A DNA stretch of 64,000 nt from Microlunatus phosphovorus NM-1 (GTDB lineage: Bacteria > Actinomycetota > Actinomycetes > Propionibacteriales > Propionibacteriaceae), in contig NC_015635.1 in assembly GCF_000270245.1 (NCBI RefSeq), forward strand, positions 1,612,001 through 1,676,000. Reading direction: 5' to 3'. A program made the translations under genes and the position numbers. Shown here piece by piece: positions 17,823 through 26,114 of this stretch (the first letter of the stretch is position 1; each line of letters opens with the position of its first letter). The notes beneath the pieces were generated by a model that was given only the letters and a program-made list of their open reading frames with translations, ran no database searches and had not been told where the DNA came from.

Positions 17823-18140
17823 TCAGACTCTGATGGTGGCGGTGACGATCGGAGCGATACGGTGCCGCCAGTCTCCGCCGCGTGCCCAGCACCAGGCGAT
17901 CACATCAGGGATTGCCAGCATGGTTGTGAAGCAAGCGACTGGTGGCTGTAGGTAATCGAGGTCTCCTTGAGTGCTCGCGCTGTTGCAGAGATGGCGCGGG
18001 CGTCTCGCGCGACGAGGGTCTCGTCGAGGTCAAGGACGAGATTGGTGGCGTGTTTCTGCGCCGCAAGTTCAACGATCGACCACGTAGCTCTTGGCCTTGG
18101 TCTCATCAATGAAGAACTGGGCGCCCACCTCACAGAGCAT
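17823..18140 (-). pseudogene. decayed DUF3800-like gene
   Basis: From ATG 18140 the frame reads M-L-C-E-V-G-A-Q-F-F-I-D-E-T-K-A-K-S-Y-V-V and stops after about 23 residues. A second frame continues with N-L-V-L-D-L-D-E-T-L-V-A-R-D-A and T-Y-S-H-Q. A third gives L-A-I-P-D-V-I-A-W-C-W-A-R-G-G-D-W-R-x-R-I and a stop at 17823-17825. In that order these match the start (D-E-T/S), middle and C-terminal pattern that I recall for actinobacterial DUF3800-like proteins. The middle is deleted and there is at least one frameshift. The family name is from memory, and the D-L-D-E-T could alternatively suggest a HAD motif. Confidence 0.45.
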
Positions 18141-18161
18141 GCCGTGGAGGTCCGACACTCG

Positions 18162-19839
18162 TCAGGTGTTGTTCTCGGCCCACTCGAAGGGATCGGCACC
18201 GATCTCGGCAAGCCAGTCATAGGTGAGGATGTCGCTGCCGCAGCGCCATTGCTCGGGGGTGGTGGTGTGCAGCCAGTCGAGTGGTTCCACGCCGCCGGGA
18301 TTGCCGCCGTCGAGCGCCAGTCGCAACGCTGATGACAGATCGTCGTCGACCTGAGTGGTCCGAGACGCGGGGTCGACGGACACGAACAAGGCGGTGCCCG
18401 AGCGAGCGACGAGATCGAGGAACTGGCGGTTCTTGTGCCAATCGGTGTGCAACGTGCTGGGCACGCAGTCGGCGTCGACGGTGAAGAACCGGTTGTGCTG
18501 GGCGAGGCGGAAGGCCAGTGTGTTGATCCCTACGCGACGGGTGCGTTCCCAGATCAGACCGGAGGTGTCGTCGCCGATCCGCTGAGCGTGGGTGAGCCCG
18601 GCGGCGAGATGACCGACCACGTTGCAGCCGAGCAGGACCGCGTCCCCGGCCGCGGCGCGGATGGTGTCGTACAGGCGGACCAGTACCTCTGCGTTGGTGA
18701 GCTTGTCGTCTGCCGGTGCCCAGCCGCGTAGCGGTGCGGACTCACTGGCGGGGAGCCAGGGACGACCGGTGATCGAGGGACCCATCGCCGACCCCCATCG
18801 GCCGAAGGCGTCGTAGGTCGAGAAGTCGTGCTTGATCAGCTCGAAGCCCCACTCGACGAACCGGCCGATGTCCTCGCTGACTTGGTCGACGGTCGCGGGG
18901 TGAGAGGGATCGAGGGCGTACGCGTCGTCGCGGGGTGTGCTGGCGCCGCGGGCAGGAGGCGACTCCAGGGCGAGAGGGCGATACCAGATGCCGGGTCGTA
19001 CGCCCTCGGCGCGAACACCATCGGCGAGCTCGGACATCTCACCGAACTGCGGTCGACGCGGCCGATGCCACGGCCCCGCCGACACGATGCGACCGTCCGC
19101 CGCCCCGCCCTGACCCCACCCCTCGTCGACCACGCCGAACGGCCGCACCTGGTGATCGCCGACGAGTTCGGCGATCGTACGGGCATCCCGCAGCACCGCG
19201 GTGGCATCGAAGCCCTTGCCATAGGCGTAGTAGTAGTTGTTGGCGCCGACCAACGGGGTGTCAGGCAGCAGCGGATCCGAGCACAACAGCCCGGTCAGCG
19301 CGCTCTGGACGGCGAACGGCCGCTCGACGCCGCGAACTGCCCGGATCGTCGCCGCGTGCAGTCGCCTCCCACCGAGCTGCACCGGACTGTCACCGGCCCG
19401 GAGGTCGAGCCACAACGAGACGCCCTGGGTGTCGACGGTCCAGAACGCGAACGTCCCGCCGCGGACCTCGACCCCCGCACCGGACGTCTGGCCGGTCGCA
19501 CGATCGTGAGCCAGATACAGCCATGGCAACGGGCGCTCAGGTCTGACACCACGCCATTCCAGGTCGCCGTAGGTCCGCTCCCAGGCATCGCCGACGACCA
19601 TTGCGCCGGCCGGCAGCGGCTGCTTCCATCGCAGCCCGATCCGCGCGAGGCCGCCCGGCGCTTCGACCTCGACCCTCAACCCTCAACCCTGCGCCGACCT
19701 GCGTGAGTGTGATGTCGGCACCGGCGGACTCGGGCCGCTCCCAGCCTCCGTACGGCTCTCGTTGCGCCAGCATCAGATCCGGCTCTCGAACCTCGATCTC
19801 GAGGCTGGGTGCTGTCGTCGGTGCGGTGGTGATGCTCAC
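18162..19839 (-). pseudogene. GH36-like alpha-galactosidase, frameshifted by a 7-bp tandem duplication
   Basis: The start GTG 19839 (V-S-I-T-T-A-P) reads about 50 residues to G-A-G-L-R-V-E-G. The remaining 505 residues are read in another frame as L-R-V-E-V-E-A-P-G-G. The 7-bp unit CCTCAAC is repeated at 19674-19680 and 19681-19687. Deleting one copy restores G-A-G-L-R-V-E-V-E-A-P and one protein of about 557 residues. The body has an (alpha/beta)8 glycosidase look, with G-V-V-D-E-G-W-G, G-I-W-Y-R-P and L-I-K-H-D-F-S (probable nucleophile Asp). It is downstream of the solute-binding protein gene on the same strand. A TTG at 19679 could still start an N-terminally shortened protein, so it may be partly functional, phase-variable or a sequencing error. 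Confidence 0.7.
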
Positions 19840-19877
19840 GTGCCGATTCTGCCCTGACTGGCCACCGGGGCCTGGTG

Positions 19878-21221
19878 TCAGCCGCCGCTGTTGATATAGG
19901 CGGCGATCTTGTCGGCGAACTTCTTGGCGCTGTCGCCGGCCTTGATCGACTTGTCGATCTCGGTGGCGAGATTGGCCGAGACGGCAGGCTTCGACGCGAT
20001 GACGAGCGGGATGCCGTAGCCAGCCTTGGCGACGTCGTTGAACCAGGAGCCGTGGTCGGGACCACCCTCGGTGACGATCTCGTCCAGACCGGTGACCGAA
20101 GCGACGGCGTTGCCACCGCCGCTCAGTCGTGCCTGCTGCCCGTCCTTGTTGCAGAACCGGGTCGCGAACCACATGGCCGCCTCGGGATCTTTCGCCTTGC
20201 TGTTCACCCCGACTGCCGCCATCGCCACCAGGGATGGTCCGAAGCTCTTGCCGTCGGCAGAGGGGAACGGGGCGATGTCGTAGCCGAACTTGAGTTTGCG
20301 CAGGTTGGGCAGGATCCAGCGACCCATCTGGCAGCTCGCCAACTGCTGGCCGTAGAACAGCGCGTCGATGCCCTGTCCCTTCGGCAGCGTGCCGCCGAAG
20401 GTGATCTTGTCGGCGGCCATCCCCTCCCACAGCCACTCCAGTGTCTCCAGCGCCTTCGGGTCCTCGTTGAAGACCGCCTTGTTGTCCTCGTCGAAGGCGG
20501 TGCCGCCGAGGCTGGTGATCCAGCTGCTCATCGGGCTGAACGCGCCGGCCTCGAGCACCATGCCGCGCTTGCCGGTGGTCTTCATCTTGGTCAAGAACTC
20601 GTCGGCGGCGTCGCGAGTCCAGGTGCCTGCCTCGAAGTGCTCCGCGGGGGTCTTGCTCAGTCCGGCCTCTGCGACGAGGTCCTTGTTGAACCAGAAGACC
20701 AACGGGTTGCAGTCGGGGAGCAGACCATAGATCCCGTCTCCGTCGAGCGGCTTCACCCAGTTCATCAGACTCTCGTACGTGTCGGAGAGCTTCAGTGGCG
20801 AGTCCGGCTTGTTGACGAACTCGGTGAGGTCGACCACAGTCTTGGACTCGATCAACTTCGCCATGCCGTTGTCGGGGACGTAGAAGACGTCTGGCGCCGC
20901 GCCGCCGGCCAGCTGGGTCAACAGCTTCGTCATGTAGTCACCGACCACCAGCTGCCAGGTGACCTTGGTCTGGTACTTGGCCTCGTACTCCTTGCTGATC
21001 TGCTTGAACCGCTCGGCCTCGCCCGGGTTGGCCCACGACGCCCAGGTGACGGTCCCGCCGGTGCCGACCGTGCCGGCACTCTCGTTCTCGGCACCGGGCG
21101 TACCACTCGAGCCGCTGCCACAGGCCGACAAGAGGCCCCCGCCGCCGACCGCGAGCCCGGCCAGTGCCGTGCCCCTCAAGATGTTGCGCCTGGTCAGCGA
21201 CCGATCGAACGCTCCGCTCAC
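19878..21221 (-). CDS. ABC transporter sugar-binding lipoprotein (CUT1 type), Tat-like signal
   Basis: The product is 447 residues from GTG 21221, with a perfect AAGGAGGATCC 2 bp upstream. The N-terminus has a twin-arginine pattern (L-T-R-R-N-I-L-R-G) and a lipobox L-L-S-A-C-G, so it is exported and lipid-anchored. The body is typical of family 1 solute-binding proteins (T-W-A-S-W-A near the start, P-D-V-F-Y-V, F-W-F-N-K-D, M-x-x-W-I). No permease genes lie beside it; it is followed on the same strand by the frameshifted GH36-like gene. It may share permeases with another system, or the permeases may have been lost. The ligand is probably a galactoside, judged from neighbours. Confidence 0.85.
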   Translation of the reverse strand: MSGAFDRSLTRRNILRGTALAGLAVGGGGLLSACGSGSSGTPGAENESAGTVGTGGTVTWASWANPGEAERFKQISKEYEAKYQTKVTWQLVVGDYMTKLLTQLAGGAAPDVFYVPDNGMAKLIESKTVVDLTEFVNKPDSPLKLSDTYESLMNWVKPLDGDGIYGLLPDCNPLVFWFNKDLVAEAGLSKTPAEHFEAGTWTRDAADEFLTKMKTTGKRGMVLEAGAFSPMSSWITSLGGTAFDEDNKAVFNEDPKALETLEWLWEGMAADKITFGGTLPKGQGIDALFYGQQLASCQMGRWILPNLRKLKFGYDIAPFPSADGKSFGPSLVAMAAVGVNSKAKDPEAAMWFATRFCNKDGQQARLSGGGNAVASVTGLDEIVTEGGPDHGSWFNDVAKAGYGIPLVIASKPAVSANLATEIDKSIKAGDSAKKFADKIAAYINSGG

Positions 21222-21325
21222 GGATCCTCCTTGATTCCGGACACAGGCCGAGACTGACCTGCGACGACTGCTGCTGTGAGGTCTGGCGCTGCCCGATCGC
21301 AACTCTTGCGGTGTCGATCTCGCCT

Positions 21326-21361
21326 TTATAAGGTTAAAAGACAGCAGTTGTAAGGCTAAAA
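21326..21361. promoter_or_regulatory. two 14-bp direct repeats upstream of the solute-binding protein gene
   Basis: TTATAAGGTTAAAA (21326-21339) and TTGTAAGGCTAAAA (21348-21361) differ at two positions and are spaced exactly 22 bp, about two helical turns, so proteins bound there would face the same side. The block is strikingly AT-rich within a GC-rich divergent region (21222-21447) between the SBP and lacI genes. It is a probable activator or repressor site and may overlap the SBP promoter. It lacks the symmetric central CG of a classical LacI operator. Confidence 0.55.
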
Positions 21362-21447
21362 TCGAGTAGCGGAGCTTGTCAAGACAAGATCTGGATTTCC
21401 CATCGGCGCTGGGCTTGCACCAGCCGTATACGAGGAGACAGTCTCGG

Positions 21448-22497
21448 ATGAGCGAGTCTGCGGCGCGCGGGGCCACGGCCAAGCGGCTGGCGAACATGAC
21501 CGATGTCGCGGCCCGGGCAGGCGTCTCGACGATGACGGTGTCGAACGTCATCAACCGACCCGAGATGGTCGCCGAGCCGACCCGGCTCAAGGTCCGCAAG
21601 GCGATGCGGGACCTGAACTACCGCAACAACCTGGTGGCACGGAGTCTCCGCCTGACCGAGCCCCGGCAGATCGGGTACTCGCTCTCGTCCCACTCGGATC
21701 CGAGTAGCCAGTACATGGGGGAGTTCCTGCACGATCTCGCCTTGGCCTGCCAGGCCCGGGATCGCAATCTCACCCTGTTGGCGGAGAAGGCCGATGAGGA
21801 CAATCTGGATGCCTACGAGGATCTCTACTATGGTCGCTCGGTCGCGGGCTTCGTCATCGCCAACATGTCCACCGACGACGTACGGCCCGAGGAACTGGCC
21901 AACCGGACCATCCCGTTCGTCAGCTACGGTCAGACCGCCGCCGGACCGGATGTCCCCTGGAGCTGGGTCGACGGGGACGCCGCCGCCGGTGTCGAACTGG
22001 CCGTCGACCATGTCGTCGCGGCCGGTCACACCGAACTCGCCTATATCGGCTGCGACAACGACGATGTCGTCACCCAGGAACGCCTGATGGGCTATCGCGC
22101 TGCCTGCGCGCGGCATGGCCTCGACCGATCGCTGGCCGGCTCGCGGATCATCGCGACCCAGGTGGACATTCCCTTCGGTGCTGCCGCCGCCCACCGGCTG
22201 CTGACCTCGACCTCACCGCCGACCGCGATCGTCTGCGCGGACGACGCGGTCGCGGCCGGCACGGTGCTCGCGGTACGTGACTTGGCACTCACCCCCGGCC
22301 ACGACGTCGCCGTCACCGGATTCGACGACTCTCCGCTCACCTCGTTCGGCGCCACGGGTATCACCTCGATTCGTCAGCATTCCGAACAAATCGCCACCAC
22401 CTTGATCCAGCTTCTGATCGATGCGCCGGCCGTGCCGCAGCACGTTCGCATCAAACCCGAACTCGTCGTTCGATCCAGCACGGCGCCGCGACCATGA
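21448..22497 (+). CDS. LacI-family transcriptional regulator (locus A)
   Basis: The product is 349 residues from ATG 21448, with GAGGAG 10-15 bp upstream. The N-terminal HTH is M-T-D-V-A-A-R-A-G-V-S-T-M-T-V-S-N-V-I-N-R, followed by the hinge, then a periplasmic-binding-like effector domain with Y-I-G-C-D, A-I-V-C-A-D-D and V-A-V-T-G-F-D-D-S-P. It probably represses the flanking genes until a sugar binds. Its stop overlaps the GH36 start by 4 bp (ATGA), so the regulator and hydrolase are cotranscribed and divergent from the SBP gene. Confidence 0.92.
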   Translation: MSESAARGATAKRLANMTDVAARAGVSTMTVSNVINRPEMVAEPTRLKVRKAMRDLNYRNNLVARSLRLTEPRQIGYSLSSHSDPSSQYMGEFLHDLALACQARDRNLTLLAEKADEDNLDAYEDLYYGRSVAGFVIANMSTDDVRPEELANRTIPFVSYGQTAAGPDVPWSWVDGDAAAGVELAVDHVVAAGHTELAYIGCDNDDVVTQERLMGYRAACARHGLDRSLAGSRIIATQVDIPFGAAAAHRLLTSTSPPTAIVCADDAVAAGTVLAVRDLALTPGHDVAVTGFDDSPLTSFGATGITSIRQHSEQIATTLIQLLIDAPAVPQHVRIKPELVVRSSTAPRP

Positions 22498-24623
22498 CAG
22501 CTTCCGACGTGTCGTCCGGTTACGTCGAGTGGGCCGCCGGCACCTGCACTCTCCACTTCACCACCGAGGACAGCCGGCCGGTGTCGGTGTTCCGCTCTGG
22601 TGGCTCGCGCGACCTCGAACTGCCCCTCGTCGAGCTGGTGCTGGCCGGCGACTCACCGGCCAGGGCCAAATTCGTCCGCACGACCGCCGGCCAACGGCTG
22701 AGGTATCGCGATCACCGGGTAGGCCCGTCCGAGGACGGTGCGAAGCTCGAGATCGAGCAGATCGATGCGGAGTCCGGGCTGGTCGTGGTGTCTCATCTGC
22801 AGTCGGCACCACACCTCGACGCTTTCCGGACCTGGACGACCGTGGTCAATCCCGGGCCACGCACCGTGGTGGTCCAGGCACTGTCGACCTTCGCCGGCGT
22901 ACCGATCGCCGCGGCTGACGGCGACGCCGATCTGGCCCTCTATTCCGGATCCGGTGCGTCGCTGCACGAGAACCGCTGGACCCGTCGCCAGCTGTGGGAC
23001 GACAGCGACCACGAGTTCACCCCCGCGTCCTATGTCCCTGGCGAGACGGTTTCCGGCTACGAGGCCGTGAGCACATCGAGCCGCTCGACCCAGCTGAACC
23101 TGCCCACCGGCGTGCTCGTCAACAGCCTCACCGGAGAATCCGTCGCCTGGCAGCTCGAGCACAACGGCGCCTGGCGCTGGGAGCTCGATCGGCTCGGCGA
23201 GGCGCCAGCCGGGACCGCCGGACTCGTCCTGCTGGGCCCGGAGAAGCGGGACCACGAATGGGAGTTGCCCCTCGAGCCGGGTGATCAGTTCCGATCGGTC
23301 CATGCGTCGCTCGCCTTCTCCCGAGATGGCTTCGAGGGAGCGATCGCCATCCTGACCCGTCACCGGCGATGGCTGCGCCGGGTCACAGCCGCCGATCAAC
23401 CGCCGGCGCTGATCTTCAACGACTACATGACCACCCTCAACGGGGATCCCACCACAGCACGGCTGCTGCCGTTGATCGCCGCAGCCGGACGAGCGGGGGC
23501 CGAGTATTTCTGCATCGACGCCGGCTGGTACGACGATGACAACGTCACTCGTGTCGCCACCCTCGACTCCCCGCCGGTTTGGTGGGACACGGTCGGTGAG
23601 TGGCTGCCGTCGGCCCACCGGTTCCCCAACGGTGGGATCGAGCGCGTGATGACCGCCATCAAGGCGGCCGGCATGCAGCCCGGTCTGTGGCTCGAGCCCG
23701 AGGTCGTCGGGATCAACAGCCCGACCGCTTCACGATTGCCCGACGAGGCGTTCCTGCGACTGGGCGGCCAACGTGTCGTCGACAACGGGCGCTATTTCCT
23801 CGATCTGCGCAGCCCGGTGGCCAGGGCGTATCTCGACGCCACCTTCGATCGCCTGATCCGCGGGCTTCGAGTGCAGTACTTCAAGCTCGACTTCAACGTG
23901 CAGCCCGGCCCCGGCACCGATGTCGACGCTCCGTCGGTCGGCGCCGGCCTGCTCGCCCACCACCGTGCGTACCTGGCCTGGTTCACTGCACTGCGCAGCC
24001 GGCATCCCAGCGTGCTGTTCGAGAACTGCAGCGGCGGAGCCATGCGCGCCGACTTCGGCATGCTCGAACACTTCGATCTGCAATCGACCTCGGACAACGA
24101 GAACTACCGCGAATACCCGGCGATCGCCGCCGGGGCGCCGGTGCAGCTGCTGCCCGAGCAGGCCGGCAACTGGGCGTACCCGCAGGCCTGGATGGACGAC
24201 GAGTCGATCGCGTACACGATGGTCACCGGGCTCAGCGGTCGCCTCTATCTGTCCGGCTTTCTCGACCGCATGTCAGCCCCGCAGTTCGGGCTGGTCGCCG
24301 ACGCGGTCGCGCTGTTCAAGCGCATCCGTGGCTCGACCGCGCGCTCGGTGCCACGCTGGCCGGCCGGCTTACCGGCGTGGGACGCAATCCACCTGGCGCT
24401 CCAGTTGAACTCGCCCGAGCACCGCTACCTGTTCGTGTGGCATCGTGGCGGTGCCACGGACACGTTCGAGCTGGATCTGGGTCGAGAGCCCGGCTCGGTC
24501 GACTTGATCGAACGGTATCCGCTTCGGCTGAGACCCTGGTCACTCCAGACCGCGCCTGGCGGCGTGGCGCGGGCGACTCCCGGCCAGCCTGGCCCGAGTG
24601 CCCGGGTCTACGAGATTCGTTAG
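22494..24623 (+). CDS. GH36 alpha-galactosidase (locus A)
   Basis: The product is 709 residues with no signal peptide, so cytoplasmic. The GH36 plan is an N-terminal beta-sandwich (1-285), a catalytic barrel (about 300-620) and a C-terminal beta domain. Visible motifs are F-N-D-Y-M-T-T-L-N-G (barrel start), C-I-D-A-G-W-Y, G-L-W-L-E-P-E-V-V, the nucleophile in F-K-L-D-F-N (D about 466), E-N-C-S-G-G-A-M-R and the acid/base region S-T-S-D-N-E-N-Y (D about 533). It hydrolyses terminal alpha-galactosides such as raffinose-family sugars imported by an ABC system. It is paralogous to the gene at 33407-35602. Confidence 0.9.
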   Translation: MTASDVSSGYVEWAAGTCTLHFTTEDSRPVSVFRSGGSRDLELPLVELVLAGDSPARAKFVRTTAGQRLRYRDHRVGPSEDGAKLEIEQIDAESGLVVVSHLQSAPHLDAFRTWTTVVNPGPRTVVVQALSTFAGVPIAAADGDADLALYSGSGASLHENRWTRRQLWDDSDHEFTPASYVPGETVSGYEAVSTSSRSTQLNLPTGVLVNSLTGESVAWQLEHNGAWRWELDRLGEAPAGTAGLVLLGPEKRDHEWELPLEPGDQFRSVHASLAFSRDGFEGAIAILTRHRRWLRRVTAADQPPALIFNDYMTTLNGDPTTARLLPLIAAAGRAGAEYFCIDAGWYDDDNVTRVATLDSPPVWWDTVGEWLPSAHRFPNGGIERVMTAIKAAGMQPGLWLEPEVVGINSPTASRLPDEAFLRLGGQRVVDNGRYFLDLRSPVARAYLDATFDRLIRGLRVQYFKLDFNVQPGPGTDVDAPSVGAGLLAHHRAYLAWFTALRSRHPSVLFENCSGGAMRADFGMLEHFDLQSTSDNENYREYPAIAAGAPVQLLPEQAGNWAYPQAWMDDESIAYTMVTGLSGRLYLSGFLDRMSAPQFGLVADAVALFKRIRGSTARSVPRWPAGLPAWDAIHLALQLNSPEHRYLFVWHRGGATDTFELDLGREPGSVDLIERYPLRLRPWSLQTAPGGVARATPGQPGPSARVYEIR

Positions 24624-24652
24624 CCGCACCGGTCCGTGGCGCGCGTCTTGAG

Positions 24653-25945
24653 TCACGGCGGTTCGGGCGGGTTGGAGACGTACGTGTGCCCGGTGGGTGT
24701 GGTGGTTTCGACCGTGTGCGTGTCCGAGTCGAGAACGCGTACGGTCCAGTCGGGGAGTTCTCGGACGTAGTTCCCGCGTTCGCACACGCCACGGCCATTC
24801 GTTCCGCTGGTGGGGCCGCCATCGGAGTGTCGCCGGATGTGATCGAGGTGCCGGATCGGCGCGTCGCAGTAGGGATCGCGGCAGGTCCAATCCCGCCACC
24901 GGATGAGTTCGGCCAGCCAGCCGGTGAACCGGCGTCGCCGCTGGTCCAGGTCCACAACCAGCTGCCCGCCATCACGAGTGGGTCGGGTGAAGAGTCGCCG
25001 CCACCAGCCGCGAGCCTTGGCGTTCTCGATCAGCTCCCGAGCGAGCCCCGCCGGAATCGGGCCATAGCCGGGGATATCGGCGGGCGTGGGGTCGTCAGGA
25101 TCCAGTAGCGATCCGAGCGGCATCACGATGCCGACCTCCGCCTTGGTGTCCTCGGCGGATTCCTGCCCGGTGAGGCGAGCGACCATGGTGTCGGCCATGA
25201 TCTGGCCCCTGGTGCGATCGTCGCCGGTGGCTTTGGCTTGGCGGACTGCCTCGTTGAGGGCCGCGAGGCAAGCGACGCCCTGTTCGACGGGCAGCAGCCC
25301 GGTGAGCAGGCTCATTGTGTCGGGTGCTGGCCGGAGGGTGACCCGGCGGTCCTTCCGCGCCTTGGCGGCACGGGCTGTCGATCCGACCGGGTCGGCCCGA
25401 TACGCGGCGCGTTGGGCCGCGGCGGCGGCCTCCTTCGGGGATTTGCGGTCCAGGTGCTGCTTGGCGAGGGCGGCATCGACTTGGCTGCGAGCGCTCCGGT
25501 CGAGGTGGGACAGCTGTTCGGTGACTCGACGGGCGGTGCCCGCGTTGATCTGGCCGTGAGCAAGCAGATCGAGCGTCGCGGGCATATCGAGAACGAGATC
25601 CCGGGCCGCATGGAGACGGCGAGACCCCTCGGTCGGGGAGACCCGACAGGCTAGCGCGATCTCGTCGGCGATGCCGCGCTCGGACTTCTTCGGATGGATG
25701 CCTTGAGTGACCTGCCGGATCGCTCGCGACCGTGCGAACGCCACCATCTCCACACTCTTCGCCGCCTCCAGACTGGCTTGGAGCCGTTCGAGGGCCGCGA
25801 TCCGATCGATCCGTACCGCCTCGCTCACCGGCTCGCCGGTGTCGCGTCCCTCCACCAGCGCGACCAGCCAAGCGCCGGTTTCGCGCAGGCGCAGCACCGT
25901 GTCGTCGACCACCTCGATCGACTCGAACACCTGTGCTGCTGACAT
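24653..25945 (-). CDS. DUF222 protein with C-terminal HNH nuclease domain
   Basis: The product is 430 residues. A long helical DUF222 region (about 1-330) precedes an HNH-like domain with R-D-P-Y-C-D-A-P-I-R-H-L-D-H-I-R (about 365-380) and a downstream N-G-R-G-V-C-E-R-G-N. These proteins are abundant and multicopy in actinobacteria. They may be linked to mobile introns or inteins and are often called 13E12-repeat proteins. The in vivo role is unclear. It separates the two sugar loci, so it may mark an insertion or recombination site. Confidence 0.85.
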   Translation of the reverse strand: MSAAQVFESIEVVDDTVLRLRETGAWLVALVEGRDTGEPVSEAVRIDRIAALERLQASLEAAKSVEMVAFARSRAIRQVTQGIHPKKSERGIADEIALACRVSPTEGSRRLHAARDLVLDMPATLDLLAHGQINAGTARRVTEQLSHLDRSARSQVDAALAKQHLDRKSPKEAAAAAQRAAYRADPVGSTARAAKARKDRRVTLRPAPDTMSLLTGLLPVEQGVACLAALNEAVRQAKATGDDRTRGQIMADTMVARLTGQESAEDTKAEVGIVMPLGSLLDPDDPTPADIPGYGPIPAGLARELIENAKARGWWRRLFTRPTRDGGQLVVDLDQRRRRFTGWLAELIRWRDWTCRDPYCDAPIRHLDHIRRHSDGGPTSGTNGRGVCERGNYVRELPDWTVRVLDSDTHTVETTTPTGHTYVSNPPEPP

Positions 25946-26012
25946 GTCTCCACGCTAAAGCAGACCACTGACACTTTCGAACGTGTGATGGACCCCCGAA
26001 GCCTGAACCACC

Positions 26013-26109
26013 TCGAGAAGGAGCAGTTACATCCCAAGATCGAGAATCGGGATGTAACTGCTCCTTCTCGATGAGGCCAGCTCCTTCTCGATGAGCCTGC
26101 TCTTTCTCG
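26013..26109. repeat. perfect 23-bp inverted repeat plus tandem CTCCTTCTCG copies (element copy 2)
   Basis: The segments 26013-26035 and 26049-26071 are exact reverse complements (23 bp) around a 13-nt loop, beginning TCGAGAAGGAGCAG. The right arm's CTCCTTCTCGATGAG (26061-26075) recurs at 26081-26095 (period 20 bp), with a degenerate copy CTCTTTCTCG at 26100-26109. It lies just past the araB stop (26115-26117, minus strand), in the araB-to-DUF222 gap. The ends equal those of the hairpin at 6186-6248. It could terminate transcription (no T-run) or be a dispersed repeat. Confidence 0.75.
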
Positions 26110-26114
26110 CGTCG

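Noticed and set aside
24653-25945. DUF222-HNH gene as a defence nuclease
   Set aside because: Such proteins are multicopy in actinobacteria, with no partner defence genes here.
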